From CAZSAT01 sp964604675 (GTDB taxonomy: Bacteria > Myxococcota_A > UBA796 > CAJQPC01): DNA of 64,000 nt. Below the pieces are notes generated by a model, which ran no database searches, had not been told where the DNA came from, and saw only the letters and a list, made by a program, of their open reading frames with translations. The position numbers were made by a program, and so were the translations under genes. Shown in pieces: positions 17,124 to 25,157 of this stretch (position 1 is its first letter; the number at the start of each line of letters is the position of its first letter). The stretch covers positions 24,612 to 88,611 of the forward strand of contig CAZSAT010000012.1 of NCBI GenBank assembly GCA_964604675.1. The letters are read 5' to 3'.

Positions 17124-17929
17124 GGTTCGGCGCCGCGGTGCTGGGAGCCACCCTGCTGATCGCCGTGATCGCCTTGGGCGTGGGCGCTCCCGAGCACCTC
17201 TCGGACCCGCAGCTCGACGCCGTGTTGGCGTCACCGCTGGAGCAGCTTCCCCTGGGCACCGACGAGCGTGGCCGGCCGCTCATCGACTATGCCCGACAGG
17301 GGGCGGGGATCGTCGCGGGGCCCGCCCTGCTCGCGGGCTTGTTGGTCGCTCTGTTCTCGACGCTCGGCGGGCTTGCCGCGTGCATCTCGCCGCGCACCGA
17401 GGCGGTGCTCGCTGGGCTCGGTGAGGTCGTCGGCGCGCTGCCCCGCATGGTGGTGATCCTGGTGGTGGCGCTGGTCGTGCCGCGTGAGAGCCGCAGCCTG
17501 TGGCCCATCGCCCTCACGTGGGCCTTGCTCGCGACACCCGGCGCCATGGACGAAGCGGCGGCGGTGGCGCGCAGGCTGGGCGGCGCCCGGTTCGTGGAGG
17601 CCTTGCGGGCCCACGGCTTCTCGTCGCCCCGCATCCTGCTGGTCCACCTCGTCGGCTACAACCTCCGGCCGGTGGTCGTTCGCCAGGGCCTCGAGACCAT
17701 GATGCAGGTGGTCTTCCTGGAGATCGCCCTGTCCTACCTCGCCCTCGCCGACAACCAGCCGAGCCTGACCCACAGCGACAGCACACGGAGCTGGGCCGCC
17801 ATCCTGGACCTCGGCTACAAGGTCATTCTCGACCTGGACGCCTGGCACGCGCTCTGGACGGGGCTCGGGTTGCTGGCCATGGTCGCCGGCGCCGTGGTCT
17901 CCCTGCGCTTCGCCACGCGGGCTCGCTGA
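17120..17929 (+). CDS. ABC importer permease, DppC-like
   Basis: This encodes 269 residues from GTG 17120 in the GTGA overlap. The segment PLGTDERGRPLIDYARQGAG corresponds to the DppC/OppC motif (L-GTD-GRD). The EAA-like coupling loop is RFVEALRAHGFSSPRILLVH. About five to six helices are visible. The N-terminal cytosolic extension usual in DppC is almost absent. One-base overlap with the ATPase gene (TGATG). Confidence 0.85.
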   Translation: MRFGAAVLGATLLIAVIALGVGAPEHLSDPQLDAVLASPLEQLPLGTDERGRPLIDYARQGAGIVAGPALLAGLLVALFSTLGGLAACISPRTEAVLAGLGEVVGALPRMVVILVVALVVPRESRSLWPIALTWALLATPGAMDEAAAVARRLGGARFVEALRAHGFSSPRILLVHLVGYNLRPVVVRQGLETMMQVVFLEIALSYLALADNQPSLTHSDSTRSWAAILDLGYKVILDLDAWHALWTGLGLLAMVAGAVVSLRFATRAR

Positions 17930-18648
17930 TGGGTGCGCTGGTCGAGCTGCGAGACCTCTCGGTGCACTACGGCGACAAGGTGCTCGTGCAGGGCGTGAGC
18001 CTGGGCGTCGAGGAGGGCAGCGTGACCGCGGTCATGGGGCCATCCGGCTCGGGCAAGAGCCTGACCGCACGCGTCGCCATGGGCTACGTCGACGAGGGGC
18101 TGCGGGTCGCGACCGGCTCGCTGCGCTACCCGGCGCACAGCGACCGGGACTGGCTCTCCGGGGTGGCGGGCGGCCCCCCCCGCGCCCACGCCCGCCTGCG
18201 CCGGGCCACGCGGGTTCTGCGCGGTGGGTGGCTGAGCTACTCGCCGCAGGCCGCGTTCTCCGCGCTGAATCCGGGTCGAACCCTCGGTCGGCAGCTGGCC
18301 CTGTCGATGTCCCGCCGCGTCGAGCCACCGGCGTCGCCCGCGCGCGAGCTCGGTCGCCTCCTGGAGCGCGTCGGGCTCGATCTCGACGCGGCCAGGGCGC
18401 TCCCGTCCGAGCTCTCCGGTGGGCAGTGCCAGCGGGCAGCTCTGGCGGTGGCGATGGCCCCGGCTCCGAGCCTCGTGCTGGCGGACGAACCGGAGACCGG
18501 CTTGGACCCCGTGCTCACACGGGTGGTGACGGAGTTGCTCCTGGACGTCTGCAAGGAAGAAGGCTGCGGGCTGCTGTTGATCTCCCACCACGACGACACG
18601 GTCGAACGCATCGCCGACCGCGTGGTCCGGCTGGGAGCCCACGCGTGA
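17929..18648 (+). CDS. ABC importer ATPase, DppD-like
   Basis: This encodes 239 residues. Walker A is GPSGSGKS (about 37-44), with the Q-loop in SYSPQAAFSALNP, the signature LSGGQCQRAALA, Walker B LVLADEP and the H-loop LLISHHDD. It is shorter than DppD (about 330 residues) because the C-terminal oligopeptide-family extension is missing; that extension is present in the partner. A run of eight C (18174-18181) lies in the middle of the gene but the frame is intact. Confidence 0.9.
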   Translation: MGALVELRDLSVHYGDKVLVQGVSLGVEEGSVTAVMGPSGSGKSLTARVAMGYVDEGLRVATGSLRYPAHSDRDWLSGVAGGPPRAHARLRRATRVLRGGWLSYSPQAAFSALNPGRTLGRQLALSMSRRVEPPASPARELGRLLERVGLDLDAARALPSELSGGQCQRAALAVAMAPAPSLVLADEPETGLDPVLTRVVTELLLDVCKEEGCGLLLISHHDDTVERIADRVVRLGAHA

Positions 18649-19574
18649 TCTGCGAAGCCCGGGACCTCCACAAGACCTTCGTGCAGGCGGGCACCTTCCC
18701 CTGGTCGCCGAGGCGGGAGGTTCCTGCCGTTCGTGGCGTCGACCTGACGGTCGCCCCCGGCGAGGTGGTCGCGCTCGTCGGTCAGTCCGGATCCGGCAAG
18801 ACCACGCTGGCCCGGATGGTGCTCGGTCTCGAGGAACCGGACCAGGGGACCATCGACCTGGAGGGTGTGCGCTGGCATGGCCTGTCCGAGCGCGCTCGCC
18901 AGCCTCGGCGCGTCCGGTACCAGTACGTACCGCAAGATGCGCTCAGCGCGCTCGATCCCCAGCAGACCGTGCTGGAGCACGTCGAGGAGACCCTCCGTGT
19001 GTTGGTCGGGTGCGACCGCCACGACGCGCGAGCTCGTGCGATGGCCATGCTCGAGCGGCTCGGCTTGCCGGCGCGCGCCAACAGCCTGCCGCGGCAACTC
19101 TCCGGCGGCGAGCAGCGCAGGGTCACCCTGGCACGGGTGCTCGCGCTCGAGCCGCGACTCGTGGTGGCCGACGAGCCCACCTCCGGCTTGGAGCCGGATC
19201 GGCGCCAGGCGGTGCTTCGCGACCTGGTCGGCAACCTTCCGGAGAGCGCGGGGTGTATTCTCGTGACGCACGAGATGGCCGCTGCGCGCGCCTGGGCGCA
19301 TCGCGCCCTGGTGATGCTCGGCGGTCGGGTCATCGAGGAGGTGGACCTGCGCCGCGACGAGCCGACCCACCCCTACGCGAAGCTGTTGTTCGCGCCCTGG
19401 GATCATGACGTGCCCGATGCGCCCCTCGCCACCAGCGGGTGCCCGTGGCGTCACGGCTGTCCCCTGATGGACGACGCTCTTGCCGACACCTGTGCGCGTG
19501 GGCTACCTGCGCTGACGCCGCTCTCTCCGGGCCACGGCGTGGCCTGTCATTTCCATCACCGGAGTTCCTCATGA
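18645..19574 (+). CDS. ABC importer ATPase, DppF/OppF-like, with C-terminal Cys motif
   Basis: This encodes 309 residues from GTG 18645 (GTGA overlap). Walker A is GQSGSGKT, signature LSGGEQRR, Walker B LVVADEP and H-loop ILVTHE. The QDALSALDPQQT stretch is typical of OppF/DppF. The C-terminus keeps the oligo_HPY-type extension: GCPWRHGCPL, then DTCARG and PGHGVACHFH, whose four Cys bind an iron-sulfur cluster in structurally known members. This supports peptide-type import rather than another substrate class. The stop overlaps the next ATG (ATGA). Confidence 0.9.
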   Translation: MICEARDLHKTFVQAGTFPWSPRREVPAVRGVDLTVAPGEVVALVGQSGSGKTTLARMVLGLEEPDQGTIDLEGVRWHGLSERARQPRRVRYQYVPQDALSALDPQQTVLEHVEETLRVLVGCDRHDARARAMAMLERLGLPARANSLPRQLSGGEQRRVTLARVLALEPRLVVADEPTSGLEPDRRQAVLRDLVGNLPESAGCILVTHEMAAARAWAHRALVMLGGRVIEEVDLRRDEPTHPYAKLLFAPWDHDVPDAPLATSGCPWRHGCPLMDDALADTCARGLPALTPLSPGHGVACHFHHRSSS

Positions 19575-20788
19575 GGAGCCTTCTGGTCGTTCACACGCTG
19601 CTCTTCGCGCTCCCGGCCTTCGCTGGCGAGCGCGAGTCGGCCGAACACACCCAGCGCTTCGAGGAGATGCAGCGGCTGGCGTCACGTGGCGCCTGGGCAG
19701 GCGTGGAGCGCGCTTTCCTGGCCATCGAGGAGCTCGAGGACGAGGGCGAGGTCCTCACCTACGACGACTTCTGGCTCGGTGCCCAGTCGGCCCGCGCCCT
19801 CGGCCACATGGCGCACTGCCGGAGCCGCCTGGCCCGAGCGGCACAGCTCGACGGAACCACCGACGTGATCACCTGGCTCGAGGAGGTCGACGGTGCCTAT
19901 GGTCCGGTCGACCTGGGCTACGACCGCTCCCTGACCGCCGAGCTGACGGTGGCCGCGATGCCCTTCGCCACCGATCAGCGGGCCGCCATCGCGTGGGCCC
20001 AGGAAGGCCTCGTCGACTCCCGCGCCTTCGACGGCCTGCTCCCCGCAGGGGAATACACCTTGGGCGAGACCGCTTTCACCGTGGTGGCTGGCGGAGACAC
20101 GGTGAAGGTGTACCTGGACCCGTACGACGGGCGGAACACGGGCGGCGAGGACGACGGCTTTGCCTTCGCATTCGTCGGCCCGCGTGCCCACGTGGGCGCG
20201 GCCTTCACGAGCATCGGGGATCCGGTGCGCAGCGACAGCATCCAGCCCCCGGGCTGGGGCGGCGCCGGCGCGCGTGCTGGCGTAGGCCTCGAGGTGGGGC
20301 TGCCGCGGCGCTTCGGCGTGGCGGCGGAGGTCGGGTACCACGGCTTGTTCCTGGGTGGCGACGGCCAGACCGAAGGCGGCGTCACCCACCTCGGCTACGG
20401 GGCGCTCGGCCCGACCTACCGCCCAGCCGACAAGATCTGGCTGGGGGTCTCGGGCATCCTGGCCGCGGGCACGGCCCGCGCGGTCGGGGTCTACGATCTC
20501 GACCAGGTCAACCAGGACTGCCCCTTCGGCAGCGACTCGCCCGACTGCGCGTTCGTGTCGTCCATCCAGGAGGATCGGCGGGGCGAGATGCCGTGGGACA
20601 CCAACGCATTCCAGCCCGGCGGCGCCTCCGCGTCGGTCTCGTATGCGGCCTTCGAGCTCACCGATGAGCTCGCCGGCGTCATCACCCTCCAGGGGGGGCT
20701 CTTGCTGGACCCCTACCGGAACTGCCCCTTCGGGCAGCTCGGGTTCGGCATCGGGCCCACCCTACCCAGCACCGAAGAGGTCCGGTGA
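19571..20788 (+). CDS. Probable outer-membrane beta-barrel protein coupled to the ABC importer
   Basis: This encodes 405 residues. ATG 19571 overlaps the ATPase stop. The signal peptide is MRSLLVVHTLLFALPAFAG. Residues 20-170 form a helical periplasmic domain. From about 190 on there are alternating strands rich in Gly and aromatics (VGPRAHVGAAFTSIG, GVGLEVGLPRRFGVAAEVGY, GYGALGPTYRPADKIWLGVSG), the look of a small barrel. It has Cys-bearing loops (QDCPFGSDSPDCAF). I infer an outer-membrane component that might admit the substrate of the importer. That is positional inference. Confidence 0.72.
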   Translation: MRSLLVVHTLLFALPAFAGERESAEHTQRFEEMQRLASRGAWAGVERAFLAIEELEDEGEVLTYDDFWLGAQSARALGHMAHCRSRLARAAQLDGTTDVITWLEEVDGAYGPVDLGYDRSLTAELTVAAMPFATDQRAAIAWAQEGLVDSRAFDGLLPAGEYTLGETAFTVVAGGDTVKVYLDPYDGRNTGGEDDGFAFAFVGPRAHVGAAFTSIGDPVRSDSIQPPGWGGAGARAGVGLEVGLPRRFGVAAEVGYHGLFLGGDGQTEGGVTHLGYGALGPTYRPADKIWLGVSGILAAGTARAVGVYDLDQVNQDCPFGSDSPDCAFVSSIQEDRRGEMPWDTNAFQPGGASASVSYAAFELTDELAGVITLQGGLLLDPYRNCPFGQLGFGIGPTLPSTEEVR

Positions 20789-21825
20789 TAGAGCTCCTGA
20801 GCTGTCTGCTCGTAGCCCAGGCCGCGGAGGTGTCCTCCCGTGACGGCGGGCATGTCCAGAACCCCCAGTGGAGCGACGACGGCTCCTACCTCGCCTACGA
20901 GGTCAACGATCTGAGCGACACCGTGGAGCTGTTCGTGGTCGAGGTGGTGTCGGGGTCGGCGCGTACACCGCGCGAGCTCGAGGTCCCGGGCACCGGAGGC
21001 GGCTTCGCGGGCGGCGGTTTTGCGGCCGCGCCACACTGGGCCGACAAGCCCCAACAGATGGTCATCTACGAAGGATCCAATGCGGGCGGAACCGTGCGGC
21101 TCTACTACGCGAACCCGGCCGGCGGCGCCCCCAACGAGATCCTGACCTCCAACCAGATCGGCGGGAACCTCGGGTTTCCGTCCATGGCGGCGGACGGTTC
21201 GAAGCTCGCCTTCGTCTCGGACAGCGCAGGCCGCGGCGACATCTTCATCTGGGAGCTGTCCAACAACGCGGTGACCTCGATCTTCCCCACCGACGCGCCG
21301 GAGCACTTCCCGACCTTTGGCGATGGCGCGTCCGATCGACTCGTCTTCACCCGGAAGAACGGCGGGACCGAGGACCTCTTCTCCTGGAACGGGAGCACCA
21401 CCCCGCCGCTGAAGGGTGGGAACGGTGATCAGACTCGCCCCACGCTGGTCGGCGAGAAGGTCGTCTACTTCACATCCGAGCGCGGTGACGGCCACTGGGA
21501 CATCGCGGTCACGTCGTCGGAGCCTGGCGGCAAGCGGAGCATCATCGCGCGCGACGTGAAGCTTCCGTCGCGGGGCACGCCCGCGGTCACGCCCGATGGG
21601 CGGTCCGTAGCCTGGGTGAGCGCCGATCCGTCCCAGAGCCACCAGGTGAGCTTCACGCGGCTCGACGGCTCGTCGACGAGCACCCTGGACACCGGTCTCG
21701 TCAGCGCTGGAGAGCCCGCGGTCACCACTGCGAGTGGCAAGGTCTGGCTCGCGTTCACGGCGCTTCCCTCGGCCGGGAGCGACTGGCGCAAGCTGCACGT
21801 CGTCGACGTCACGGGAAGCTTCTAG
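20785..21825 (+). CDS. TolB-like beta-propeller (PD40 repeat) protein
   Basis: This encodes 346 residues from GTG 20785 (GTGA overlap). The signal is short (about 14 residues, ending LLVAQA). WD40-like/PD40 repeats recur about six times: NPQWSDDGSYLAYEV, FPSMAADGSKLAFVSD, FPTFGDGASDRLVFT, RPTLVGEKVVYFTSE and TPAVTPDGRSVAWVS. This is the TolB C-terminal propeller fold without the TolB N-terminal domain. It is probably periplasmic and may bind the preceding barrel or the solute. Last gene of the long coupled run. Confidence 0.82.
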   Translation: MIELLSCLLVAQAAEVSSRDGGHVQNPQWSDDGSYLAYEVNDLSDTVELFVVEVVSGSARTPRELEVPGTGGGFAGGGFAAAPHWADKPQQMVIYEGSNAGGTVRLYYANPAGGAPNEILTSNQIGGNLGFPSMAADGSKLAFVSDSAGRGDIFIWELSNNAVTSIFPTDAPEHFPTFGDGASDRLVFTRKNGGTEDLFSWNGSTTPPLKGGNGDQTRPTLVGEKVVYFTSERGDGHWDIAVTSSEPGGKRSIIARDVKLPSRGTPAVTPDGRSVAWVSADPSQSHQVSFTRLDGSSTSTLDTGLVSAGEPAVTTASGKVWLAFTALPSAGSDWRKLHVVDVTGSF

Positions 21826-21904
21826 CTCGATCGGGCGGGGCTCTCGGGGGTGGGGCGCTGCCTCGCTCACGCAGCCAGCGCCGTCGTCGGGCATACTCCT
21901 GCCC

Positions 21905-22630
21905 ATGTTTCTCTGGTTGGCCTGCACCTCCTCCGACGTCAGCGTGCTCGAGCCCGACTCCGCGGCGCCGGCCGACACCTCTCCGCAGGTGGACACGTCC
22001 AGCGTCGACAGCGGGCAGCCGCCCGACAGCGCCGCACCCGGCGACACCGAGGACACCGCGCCGGTGGCGGTGGACACCGGGGAGAAGCCGGACCCACCGC
22101 CCTGCGCCGACCGCACCGGCTGGCCCGCGGACCATCAGAAGCTCGCCGACGCCAACCTCAGCGGAGTGACCGAGGGTTGGACCGTGAACGAGTACGCGCC
22201 CAGCTATCGGAAGCAGGCCCAGGACGGTGCCTGGTACGACCTGCGGCAGTTCTACGGCGACGTCCTGGTCGTGCAGCTCGCCGCGGGCTGGTGTCCCTAC
22301 TGCACCGCCGACGCCGGCGCCTACGAGTCGCTGTACCAGACGTGGTCCGAGCACTGCTTCACCTTCGTGACCGTGCTCGGTGAGACCGGCGCCTACCAGA
22401 ACGCCGACGTGGAGTACGCGTCGGCCTGGGCCTCCGCCTACGGGCTGAGCCACCCGGTGCTGGCCGACCCCGAGCAGGATCTTGCCGAGTCGCTCGACAG
22501 CAGCGCCGTTCCGCAGTTCTTCGTGATCGATCGGAGCTTCAAGGTGAGGGCCTACTTCTCTGGTGAGACCGACCCGGCGTACCTCGAGCAGTACATCCAG
22601 GCGCTCGTGGACGACCCGCTGCCCTACTGA
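21905..22630 (+). CDS. Thioredoxin-like redoxin lipoprotein (Cys form)
   Basis: This encodes 241 residues. The N-terminus MFLWLAC puts the lipidation Cys at residue 7. Residues 10-65 are a Thr/Asp/Ala/Pro linker of the VDTGEKPD type. Residues 70-241 are a redoxin (AhpC/TSA-type thioredoxin fold) with active site GWCPYC (C130, C133) and a cis-Pro region SAVPQFF. It likely acts as an envelope disulfide or peroxide reductase. It is a family relative of the selenoprotein at 29863-30603 and shows Cys where that protein has the TGA. Its 3' end overlaps xth by seven bases in the convergent sense. Confidence 0.85.
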   Translation: MFLWLACTSSDVSVLEPDSAAPADTSPQVDTSSVDSGQPPDSAAPGDTEDTAPVAVDTGEKPDPPPCADRTGWPADHQKLADANLSGVTEGWTVNEYAPSYRKQAQDGAWYDLRQFYGDVLVVQLAAGWCPYCTADAGAYESLYQTWSEHCFTFVTVLGETGAYQNADVEYASAWASAYGLSHPVLADPEQDLAESLDSSAVPQFFVIDRSFKVRAYFSGETDPAYLEQYIQALVDDPLPY

Positions 22631-23391
22631 GGTCGGATCTCGAGTGCGAGCGGGCAGTGGTCGGAGCCGAGGACGTGGGGCTCGTGCCACGAGCGGCAGC
22701 GCGGGGCCAGCTCCTCGGACACCCAGAAGTGGTCGAGCCGCCAGCCCACGTTGCGTTCGCGGCTGCCGGCCCGGTTGGACCACCAGGTGTAGTGATCGGG
22801 ATCCGGCTCGTCGCGACGGAACACGTCGACCAGCCCCGACTGCTCGAAGTGGTCGAGCCAGGCTCGCTCCTCGGGCAGGAAGCCGCTCGTTCGCTTGTTG
22901 TTGGCGGGCCGCGCGAGATCGACCGGTCGGTGGCACGTGTTGAGGTCGCCGCACACGATGGCTTCGCGGCCAGCCAGCCGGAGGCCATGCACCTGGCCGA
23001 GCACGGCGGCGTAGCTCTGCAGCTTCCGCGACACGTGCTCCCCGCCGCGCCCCCCGTTGGGAAAGTAGCCGTTGACCAGCACCGTGCCGTCCTCGAGCCC
23101 GGCGACGAGGAAGCGGCCTTCCTCGTCGAAGGGAGGCACGCCGAGCTCGCGCACGCCTGTGAGGGGCACGCGGCTCGCGATGGCCACGCCCGACCAGCCC
23201 TTCCGGGTGCGTGCGTGGCTCCAGTGCCACGTGTAGCCGGACAGGGCCGCCAGCTCGAGCGGGAGCTGGGCATCCCCCATCCGGGTCTCCTGCAGGCAGA
23301 CCACGTCGGCATCGGCCTGTCGGAACCAGTCGACGAAGCCCTTTCGAAGCGCGGCGCGCAGGCCGTTGACGTTCCACGAGTAGAGGGTCAC
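22624..23391 (-). CDS. xth: Exodeoxyribonuclease III / AP endonuclease
   Basis: This encodes 255 residues, family length. It is a base-excision repair enzyme that cleaves at abasic sites and trims 3' ends. Catalytic residues of the EEP fold are present: WNVNG (N7, N9), LQETRM (E35), CGDLNTCH (D149, N151) and GSDHCPL (D244, H245). It lies seven bases downstream of the peroxiredoxin gene on the same strand, a plausible oxidative-damage pairing. Confidence 0.94.
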   Translation of the reverse strand: MTLYSWNVNGLRAALRKGFVDWFRQADADVVCLQETRMGDAQLPLELAALSGYTWHWSHARTRKGWSGVAIASRVPLTGVRELGVPPFDEEGRFLVAGLEDGTVLVNGYFPNGGRGGEHVSRKLQSYAAVLGQVHGLRLAGREAIVCGDLNTCHRPVDLARPANNKRTSGFLPEERAWLDHFEQSGLVDVFRRDEPDPDHYTWWSNRAGSRERNVGWRLDHFWVSEELAPRCRSWHEPHVLGSDHCPLALEIRPQ

Positions 23392-23398
23392 GCCAGGC

Positions 23399-23893
23399 TC
23401 AGCCGAGCTCGCGGACGGCGTCGAGCACGTCGTCGACGTGGAAGCGGTCCTGGCCCTTGAGCTTGCGCTTCACGCGGACCTTGGGCCAGGTCTGCCGCAC
23501 GATGCCCGCCTCGTCGATCAAGAACGTTGCGCGCTGGATGCCCATGTAGGTGCGCCCGTAGTTCGTCTTCTCGACCCAGCAGCCGTAGGCTTCGATGACC
23601 GTCTTGTCGGGGTCGGAGAGGAGCTGGAAGTTCAGGTCGTGCTTGGCCACGAAGCTGCAGTGCCGCTTCAAGCTGTCGGCGCTGAGCCCGAGCACGACGG
23701 TGTTTCTGGCCGCGAACTGCTCTTGCAGATCGCGGAAGCCCTTGGCCTCGGTGGTGCAGCCCGGCGTGTCGTCCTTCGGGTAGGTGTAGAGCACGACGCG
23801 CCGACCGCGCAGATCAGCGAGCGTGACGTCGCTGCCGTCGTGTGCGGGCAGGGTGAACGAGGGTGCGGTGGCACCCACCTCGACAGCGGACAT
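23399..23893 (-). CDS. bcp: Peroxiredoxin, BCP/PrxQ type
   Basis: This encodes 164 residues. ATG 23893 (MSAVEVG) is preceded by AGGAGG; upstream in-frame codons exist but lack a better site. The peroxidatic Cys is in YPKDDTPGCTTEAKGF. The resolving Cys that many BCPs carry five residues later is Lys here. Another Cys follows in LKRHCSFVAKHD, which may serve instead. It reduces peroxides with thioredoxin in the cytosol. Same strand and close to xth (downstream) and the patatin gene (upstream). Confidence 0.92.
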   Translation of the reverse strand: MSAVEVGATAPSFTLPAHDGSDVTLADLRGRRVVLYTYPKDDTPGCTTEAKGFRDLQEQFAARNTVVLGLSADSLKRHCSFVAKHDLNFQLLSDPDKTVIEAYGCWVEKTNYGRTYMGIQRATFLIDEAGIVRQTWPKVRVKRKLKGQDRFHVDDVLDAVRELG

Positions 23894-23915
23894 TGGACCT
23901 CCTGAGCCCACGGTC

Positions 23916-25121
23916 CTAACCGGGCTGTCCCTCCGTGAAGAAGGCGGTGAGCTCATCCTTCTGCTGGGCCGCATCCTCGAAGCCCAGACGCTCGATCGCG
24001 GCGGTGTAGGCGCGGTCGAAGAGCAGGAAGCTGAGCAGGTCGGCGTCGGACGATGGGCCGTCTTCTCGGGCAGCGATGACCTTGAGGAGCCGGCCCGTGG
24101 GCCCGTGGGCGTCCATGCGGGCGAACACCTCGGCGGCGACCCGCCCGAGGTCTTCTCGAGGGCGCACGAGCAAGGTCTCGACGCGGCAGTAGGGCGTGCC
24201 GCGGCGGTGTCCGAGATCGGCGTTGAGCGTGTCCATGAAGGCGGCGCCGTACGTGCGCTCGCCCCACGCGAACAGCGCGTTGTACTGCTCGACCCGGTGC
24301 AGGTCCGCTTCGACAGGGTCGAGCATCAGGGCGTCGAGGGCCTTTCCGGCGAGGTAGGTCATGTTCGGCCGGCTCTCCCTCGCGGCCGCCAGCGCGGACT
24401 CGCTCCTCACCGACAAGGCGCGCTTGACGCCGAGCACCAGCACCTTGTCGGCGCCCATGCGAAGGGCCGGTGTCAGCGGCGTGTTCTGCCGGAGGGAGCC
24501 GTCCACGTGGAAGCGTCCTTCGACCTCCACCGGCGGGAACACGAAGGGGATCGCGGCGCTCGCGAGCACGTGCTGCGGGCCGATTCGGGTGCGGCGGACG
24601 ACCGAGCCCGGGTAGGGGAGGAAGCCGTCACTGCCCGGCTGGTGGCGGTCGACGAAGTACACGGTGCGGCCGGTCGCGATCTCGCACGTGGTGACGCAGA
24701 AGGCTTCCAGGCGTCCGGATGCAAGCCGAGCGCGAAGCCCCTCGTGAGGAAAGCGCTGCCGGATGACCCGTTGCAGCTTCTGGTTGTCCAGGAGCGCGGG
24801 CTGCCGGTCCATGGGGAGCTGGCGACGGAAGAGGTAGAACGGGCTCGTGAGCAGGCGCGTGGCGCGGAAGCTCATCACCTGGGCGGGCTCGAGCTCCTTC
24901 CAGAACCTGCTCATCTCGCGGACCGAGGCCTCGCCGAAGCCGCAGCCGGCGTACCAGGCCCCGTTGATGGCGCCCACACTGGTTCCGCAGATGATCTGGA
25001 TGGGCGGGCGGCGGCCGAGCCGTGGTCCGAGCCGGGTGCCGATCCATCGGACCACGCCCGCTTCGTAGGCACCACGCGCGCCGCCGCCAGAGAGCACGAT
25101 GGCGATGCGGGGGTGGTCCAT
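23916..25121 (-). CDS. Patatin-like phospholipase
   Basis: This encodes 401 residues. The oxyanion motif SGGGARGAYEAG is at the N-terminus, the nucleophile in GTSVG (S48) and the catalytic Asp in FHVDGSL (D207), giving the Ser-Asp dyad of patatins. The C-terminal 150 residues are a helical extension of unknown role. No signal peptide, so cytosolic or a secreted toxin without a classical signal. It sits between a CDF transporter gene (36-base gap upstream) and bcp. Confidence 0.9.
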   Translation of the reverse strand: MDHPRIAIVLSGGGARGAYEAGVVRWIGTRLGPRLGRRPPIQIICGTSVGAINGAWYAGCGFGEASVREMSRFWKELEPAQVMSFRATRLLTSPFYLFRRQLPMDRQPALLDNQKLQRVIRQRFPHEGLRARLASGRLEAFCVTTCEIATGRTVYFVDRHQPGSDGFLPYPGSVVRRTRIGPQHVLASAAIPFVFPPVEVEGRFHVDGSLRQNTPLTPALRMGADKVLVLGVKRALSVRSESALAAARESRPNMTYLAGKALDALMLDPVEADLHRVEQYNALFAWGERTYGAAFMDTLNADLGHRRGTPYCRVETLLVRPREDLGRVAAEVFARMDAHGPTGRLLKVIAAREDGPSSDADLLSFLLFDRAYTAAIERLGFEDAAQQKDELTAFFTEGQPG

Positions 25122-25157
25122 GCCTCCCAGGATGCCAGACTTCTTCTCGGGAGCGGG

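Noticed and set aside
10400..21825. Idea that this run encodes a Glt/Agl-type gliding motility complex
   Set aside because: TPR lipoproteins, a barrel and a propeller are reminiscent, but no specific Glt/Agl signature is recognised and the centre of the run is a standard peptide-type ABC importer.
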